This document shows positions 60,443 through 64,000 of a stretch of 64,000 nucleotides of DNA, piece after piece. The DNA is taken from the NCBI GenBank assembly GCA_964368445.1, contig CAYJAY010000008.1:1-64000 (forward strand), given 5' to 3'. Below the pieces are notes generated by a model, which searched no databases, was not told the DNA's origin, and saw nothing but the letters and a program-made list of their open reading frames with translations. This DNA is from CAYJAY01 sp964368445. GTDB taxonomy: Bacteria; Bacillota; Clostridia; Oscillospirales; Ruminococcaceae. Position 1 is the stretch's first letter; each line of letters opens with the position of its first letter. The position numbers and the translations under genes were made by a program.

Positions 60443-62047
60443 ATGTCTAAATTAGTGATGAGCACGGTTCAAAAAAGAATTTTTAACGTCGTTTCGACCG
60501 AACAAAGTTATTATAACAGCGACATAGCGTTAAAAATTCTTCATTTCTCAACTTATTCTTTTGTTATATTTACAATCTTTTTAAGTGTGATAAACCTATT
60601 TTCGGTTGAGATTATTAAGCAAACGGAATATTATTTAAATTTCTCGTTAATTATTTTTGGCGTATTGACTTTAGAGATGTTGATATATACGGTTTTGGTC
60701 AAGTTCTTTTTGGGATTCGATTTTGGACTTGTTATGTTACATTCGGCTTTTTGTTATGTTATAAATATTTTTACGGGATACTGTTTTTTCAGGTGCTTAT
60801 GGAACTGGATGCTTGATGGATATATAGTTTACAATCTCGATTATTCTTTTGTGTTGGACAGAGTAATTCAAAATTCACTCGGACTTGCGGCGATGATACT
60901 TGCCGGATATCTAATCATTATGATTATAGGGGTGATAAATGACAGGGTGGTTTCGCCTAACATATGGAGAATTGCGGTTATATTTCCGATTATAGCGATG
61001 TTGGCATCGGCTTTCTTGATTATATTTATTCCTCGCTCGCTGGTGTACAACTTTTCGGTTGTTATCTGCCAGGTATACTTTGGCTTTATAATATACCTTG
61101 TTGTTAGGTATCTCGTTCAGATGTTGTTTCATTTTTTGATGGTATCAAGTGTTTTGGAACGACTTGAAAGACCGAAAAAAGTTGTTGAAAAGGTGGATAC
61201 AAAATATTTCGGAAAAGTAATGACTATCGAGGACAGATATAAGAGTTCTATCGAAGCGGTTGGTGAACGTTTTAAATTTGCCAAAACCGCAGGAAATTCG
61301 CTTGCTTTGGCGACACAAAACGGAATTAAAAATATTAACATGAAGTTTGCCGTTCCGGAAAAAGCGAAGAAGGTTGTGGTTGTTTCAAAACCACCGTTAG
61401 AAAACAATAAGCCCGTTGACGATATCGAGCTTAAAGAAATCAAGATGCTTGCAATTGAAAACGATAAACTAAAGACAGATGTCGAAAACGATAAACAGCC
61501 AATAACAGGCGAGCAAGATGTCAATAGCGTTGAGCAACCAATGACACAAATTGAAAACGTCGATGGACAAACAGAGAAACAAGATAAAAAACAAAGCGAA
61601 GACAACGAAAAAGCTGAAGCAGAAGTGAAAAATAACGATGTTAGCGAAACTGAACAAAAACAAGAAATTGAAGTTTTAAGCGAAACAACCGAACATCAAG
61701 ATAAACAAGACAAAGACGATAAAAAGGATAAAGAGGATAACGTCGAAAACGTCAATAACGTCGATAACGTCGATAACGTCGATAACGTCGATAACGTCAA
61801 TAACGTCAATAACGTCGATAACGTCGATAACGAAGAAAAAGACGAAATAGTTAAGGAAGAAAGCAAAGAAAAACAAGACGAACGCGAAATAGATAAAGCC
61901 GAAAACAAAGAAAAAAGGCACGACCAAGACCAACAAAATACCAGCAAAGATAAATCGTCCGAAACTCCAAAAGAGCCCGGCATTTTCAATATGTTTGATA
62001 AACTGAAGAAAAAGACCGACGATAAACCTGATAAATCTAATGATTAA
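60443..62047 (+). CDS. Six-helix membrane protein with a long charged repeat tail
   Basis: A 534-residue protein I do not recognise. About six hydrophobic segments (33-53, 65-88, 95-118, 145-165, 174-196, 203-228) are followed by a cytosolic tail of about 300 residues: first a mixed region, then a run of lysine, glutamate, aspartate and asparagine with ten copies of an N-V-D/N tripeptide. It is downstream of the two SRPBCC genes in the same direction, so it may form a membrane complex with them. The tail resembles a disordered scaffold or calcium-binding low-complexity region. No enzyme motif is visible. Confidence 0.75.
   Translation: MSKLVMSTVQKRIFNVVSTEQSYYNSDIALKILHFSTYSFVIFTIFLSVINLFSVEIIKQTEYYLNFSLIIFGVLTLEMLIYTVLVKFFLGFDFGLVMLHSAFCYVINIFTGYCFFRCLWNWMLDGYIVYNLDYSFVLDRVIQNSLGLAAMILAGYLIIMIIGVINDRVVSPNIWRIAVIFPIIAMLASAFLIIFIPRSLVYNFSVVICQVYFGFIIYLVVRYLVQMLFHFLMVSSVLERLERPKKVVEKVDTKYFGKVMTIEDRYKSSIEAVGERFKFAKTAGNSLALATQNGIKNINMKFAVPEKAKKVVVVSKPPLENNKPVDDIELKEIKMLAIENDKLKTDVENDKQPITGEQDVNSVEQPMTQIENVDGQTEKQDKKQSEDNEKAEAEVKNNDVSETEQKQEIEVLSETTEHQDKQDKDDKKDKEDNVENVNNVDNVDNVDNVDNVNNVNNVDNVDNEEKDEIVKEESKEKQDEREIDKAENKEKRHDQDQQNTSKDKSSETPKEPGIFNMFDKLKKKTDDKPDKSND
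61739..61828 (+). repeat. Ten in-frame 9-base tandem repeats
   Basis: Units of aacgtcgat or aacgtcaat (one aacgtcgaa), ten in a row, code for N-V-D, N-V-N and N-V-E. The copies are near-identical at the base level, which points to recent slippage expansion. Confidence 0.95.
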
Positions 62048-62067
62048 TAAAGTAAGGAATGCTGAAA

Positions 62068-63462
62068 ATGAAGTATGACATAGCAATTGTGGGAGCGGGC
62101 CCTGCGGGGATATTTACGGCGCTTGAATTGGTGCGAAACAAGACAAACTTAAAGATTGTAATAATCGAAAAAGGCGAGAAAGTTTCAAAACGCCACTGTC
62201 CTAAAGATAAAACTAATGTATGTGTAAACTGCAAACCAAACTGTCACATAACAACAGGTTTTTCGGGAGCCGGGGCGTTTTCAGACGGTAAACTTTCGCT
62301 TTCATATGAAGTTGGGGGCGAACTTCCCGAACTTATCGGAGCGGACAACGCTCAAAAGCTTATCGAATACACCGACAAGATATATCTCGAGTTTGGCGCA
62401 GACCCACATATCGAGGGTATCGAGATGACGGACGAGATTTTGGCGATTAGAAGAAGGGCGATTAAATCTAACCTTAAACTTGTCGATTGTCCTGTGAGGC
62501 ATCTTGGAACCGAAAAGGCACAGATCCTTTATGAAAGTATCGAAAATTTCCTTTTGCAAAACGGAGTTGACATTCTTTTTAACTCGTATTGTGAAGATGT
62601 CATAATTGAAAACGATATATGCACAGGTGTTTCTATCTTTGAAGGGGACAAAAGCCGAACTATCGAAGCAAAAGAGATAGTAATTGCGACGGGAAGAAGA
62701 GGCGCCGACTGGCTTGAGAGACTTTGTGAAAAGAAAGGGATTTCGCACAAACCCGGCATAGTTGATATCGGGGTTAGGGTTGAGGTTCGCAACGAGATAA
62801 TGGATGTTGTTAACCGTGCGCTTTATGAATCTAAACTTATAGGATATCCGTTGCCGTTCAAAAATAAAGTTAGAACGTTTTGTCAAAATCCGGGCGGATT
62901 TGTTAGCCAAGAAAACTATGACAACGATCTTGCTGTAGTTAACGGCCATTCATATAAAGACAAAAAAAGCAACAATACAAACCTTGCCGTCCTTTGTTCC
63001 CACCGTTTTAGCGAACCGTTCAATCGCCCGATAGATTATGCGAAAAATATCGGAGAGCTCACAAACATGCTGGGCGAGAATAGAATTTTGGTTCAAAGAT
63101 ACGGAGATATTTTGGACGGAAAAAGGACATGGATGCGCGAGCTTAGCATGTCAAACGTCAAGCCGACGCTTTGCGACTGTGTGGCGGGGGACATAACTGC
63201 CGCCATGCCGTATCGGACGATGGTTAACATAATTAACTTTATAGAAGCGGTGGACGGAGTTGTTCCGGGATTTGCGTCGAGGGAAACTCTTTTATATTCG
63301 CCGGAGCTTAAATTCTACAGCAACTGTGTTAAGATGGACAAAGATCTAAACACCAACATAGGCCATCTCTACTGTCTTGGTGACTCGAGTGGTTGGACAA
63401 GGGGACTTATGATGGCGTCGGTTATGGGGGTTTTGCTTGGGCAAAAGCTTTCAAAAAATTAG
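62068..63462 (+). CDS. FAD-dependent oxidoreductase (COG2509-like)
   Basis: A 464-residue flavoprotein of the dehydrogenase group typified by COG2509. The FAD-binding GAGPAGIFTALEL near the N-terminus, HCPKDKTNVCVNCKPNCHITTGFSGAGAFSDGKLS (cysteine-rich), VIATGRRGADWL and the C-terminal LGDSSGWTRGLMMASVMG are characteristic. Substrate is not known; the family often acts on unsaturated acyl or carotenoid-like molecules by annotation only. The ATG at 62068 is chosen because AAGGA lies nine bases upstream; an ATG at 62059 sits on top of that site. Confidence 0.9.
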   Translation: MKYDIAIVGAGPAGIFTALELVRNKTNLKIVIIEKGEKVSKRHCPKDKTNVCVNCKPNCHITTGFSGAGAFSDGKLSLSYEVGGELPELIGADNAQKLIEYTDKIYLEFGADPHIEGIEMTDEILAIRRRAIKSNLKLVDCPVRHLGTEKAQILYESIENFLLQNGVDILFNSYCEDVIIENDICTGVSIFEGDKSRTIEAKEIVIATGRRGADWLERLCEKKGISHKPGIVDIGVRVEVRNEIMDVVNRALYESKLIGYPLPFKNKVRTFCQNPGGFVSQENYDNDLAVVNGHSYKDKKSNNTNLAVLCSHRFSEPFNRPIDYAKNIGELTNMLGENRILVQRYGDILDGKRTWMRELSMSNVKPTLCDCVAGDITAAMPYRTMVNIINFIEAVDGVVPGFASRETLLYSPELKFYSNCVKMDKDLNTNIGHLYCLGDSSGWTRGLMMASVMGVLLGQKLSKN

Positions 63463-63556
63463 AGCTACGTCGAATACAAATAAACTCCGTGCTTCGTCGA
63501 AACTGTTGAAAAAAAGCTTCATCTAACATAAAAAAATATCGATAGGATAGATTAAA

Positions 63557-64000
63557 GTGGAATATATACTTGTACATGACCTTGGGACTTCGGGAAATAA
63601 GGCGACACTTTTTGGGACAAACGGTGACATAATAAAAAGCGCGATTTTTGATTATCCTACGTTTAACCCTTCGCCGGATTTCTTTGAACAAAACCCAAAT
63701 GATTTTTGGGGAGCGGTTGTTGACACAACTAAACAGATAGTGGCGGATATCGACGCCACAAAGATAGTTGCGGTTTCGTTTTCGGGACATATGCATGGCA
63801 TGATACCGATGTCGAAAGACGGAAAAAATCTGTATAATTCTATTATATGGACAGATGGGCGCGCAAAACAAGAAACAGAATATCTTGTCGAAAAGCTGTC
63901 GGTGGAGCGAATTTATGAGATCACGGGACACAGGCCGTTCCCGATGTATTCGATTGAAAAGGCTATGTGGATTAAAAATCAACGCCCCGATATCTACAAC
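63557..64000 (+). CDS. FGGY-family carbohydrate kinase, partial
   Basis: The first 148 codons of an FGGY sugar kinase, cut off by the window end. It starts with GTG at 63557, with AGGA about nine bases ahead. Visible parts are HDLGTSGNKATLFG (the ATPase loop), SFSGHMHGMIP, IIWTDGRAKQE and YSIEKAMWIKNQRPDIYN, as in xylulokinase. It is a different gene from xylB at 9603-11129, so the genome has at least two such kinases. Substrate (xylulose, ribulose, gluconate or other) cannot be set from this piece. The 95 bases before it hold no gene. Confidence 0.85.
   Translation, partial: MEYILVHDLGTSGNKATLFGTNGDIIKSAIFDYPTFNPSPDFFEQNPNDFWGAVVDTTKQIVADIDATKIVAVSFSGHMHGMIPMSKDGKNLYNSIIWTDGRAKQETEYLVEKLSVERIYEITGHRPFPMYSIEKAMWIKNQRPDIYN

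Noticed and set aside
61739..61828. Possible CRISPR-like repeat run
   Set aside because: Units are 9 bases with no spacers and are in-frame with a protein; it is a coding tandem repeat.
63463..63556. A palindromic element after the FAD oxidoreductase gene
   Set aside because: Some short complementary pieces occur, but no convincing stem or shared core with the other elements was found.

Overview
The window looks like a chromosome segment of an uncultured, probably anaerobic, low-to-moderate GC member of the Clostridia (Bacillota). The evidence is the gene set and gene order: scpA-scpB-DUF2953-ytfJ-rluB, gdpP-rplI-dnaB, tilS-hpt-ftsH, MurT/GatD, RNase J, a rhodanese-less ThiI paired with its own cysteine desulfurase, a clostripain-type protease, sporulation-linked YtfJ and a SpoIID domain. 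It also carries a hydroxyacyl-CoA dehydratase/activase pair typical of strict anaerobes. Ribosome binding sites are mostly AAAGGA or GGAGG, and TTG/GTG starts are frequent. I cannot name genus or species. I see no transposase, phage gene, rRNA operon or CRISPR array.

Layout. 1-5090 (+): a possible tRNA-Ser fragment at the edge, an M50 protease, chromosome condensation genes (scpA, scpB), DUF2953, ytfJ and rluB. 5094-13780 (-): a two-gene HgdB-like/activase module, then a xylose operon (xylR-xylA-xylB). 14066-16713 (+): a 7TMR-DISM histidine kinase and its response regulator. 16807-25726 (-): a PatB-type beta-lyase, NadE, a membrane-anchored C11 protease, nifS-nifU-mnmA and rnhA. 25937-43981 (+): RNase J, GdpP, L9, DnaB, TilS, Hpt, FtsH, a DUF2974 lipase-like protein, a second NifS with ThiI, a three-part CinA/pseudo-sortase/SpoIID fusion, a CBM9-like protein, a 40-residue peptide and a DUF1540 protein. 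44076-55290 (-): a surface-polysaccharide block (two SGNH-like proteins, MBOAT acyltransferase, rfbB, rfbD, rfbA, a family 2 glycosyltransferase), a LUD protein, a NYN protein and GatD-MurT. 55518-64000 (+): a CCA-enzyme-like HD protein without its nucleotidyltransferase domain, two paralogous SRPBCC-TM-BamE-like proteins with a six-helix membrane partner, an FAD oxidoreductase and the start of a second FGGY sugar kinase.

How it works together. Two sulfur-transfer modules are separated by target: NifS-NifU-MnmA for Fe-S assembly and s2U34, and NifS2-ThiI for s4U8. XylR-XylA-XylB convert xylose to xylulose 5-phosphate. The 44-55 kb block builds, decorates and amidates the cell envelope.

The two most unusual items are the fusion at 39655-42765, where a cytosolic CinA is joined through one membrane helix to a catalytically dead class B sortase fold and a SpoIID lytic transglycosylase domain, and the three-gene membrane cluster at 56676-62047. 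Three AT-rich, hairpin-bearing dispersed elements and two large palindromic elements sit in the intergenic gaps.
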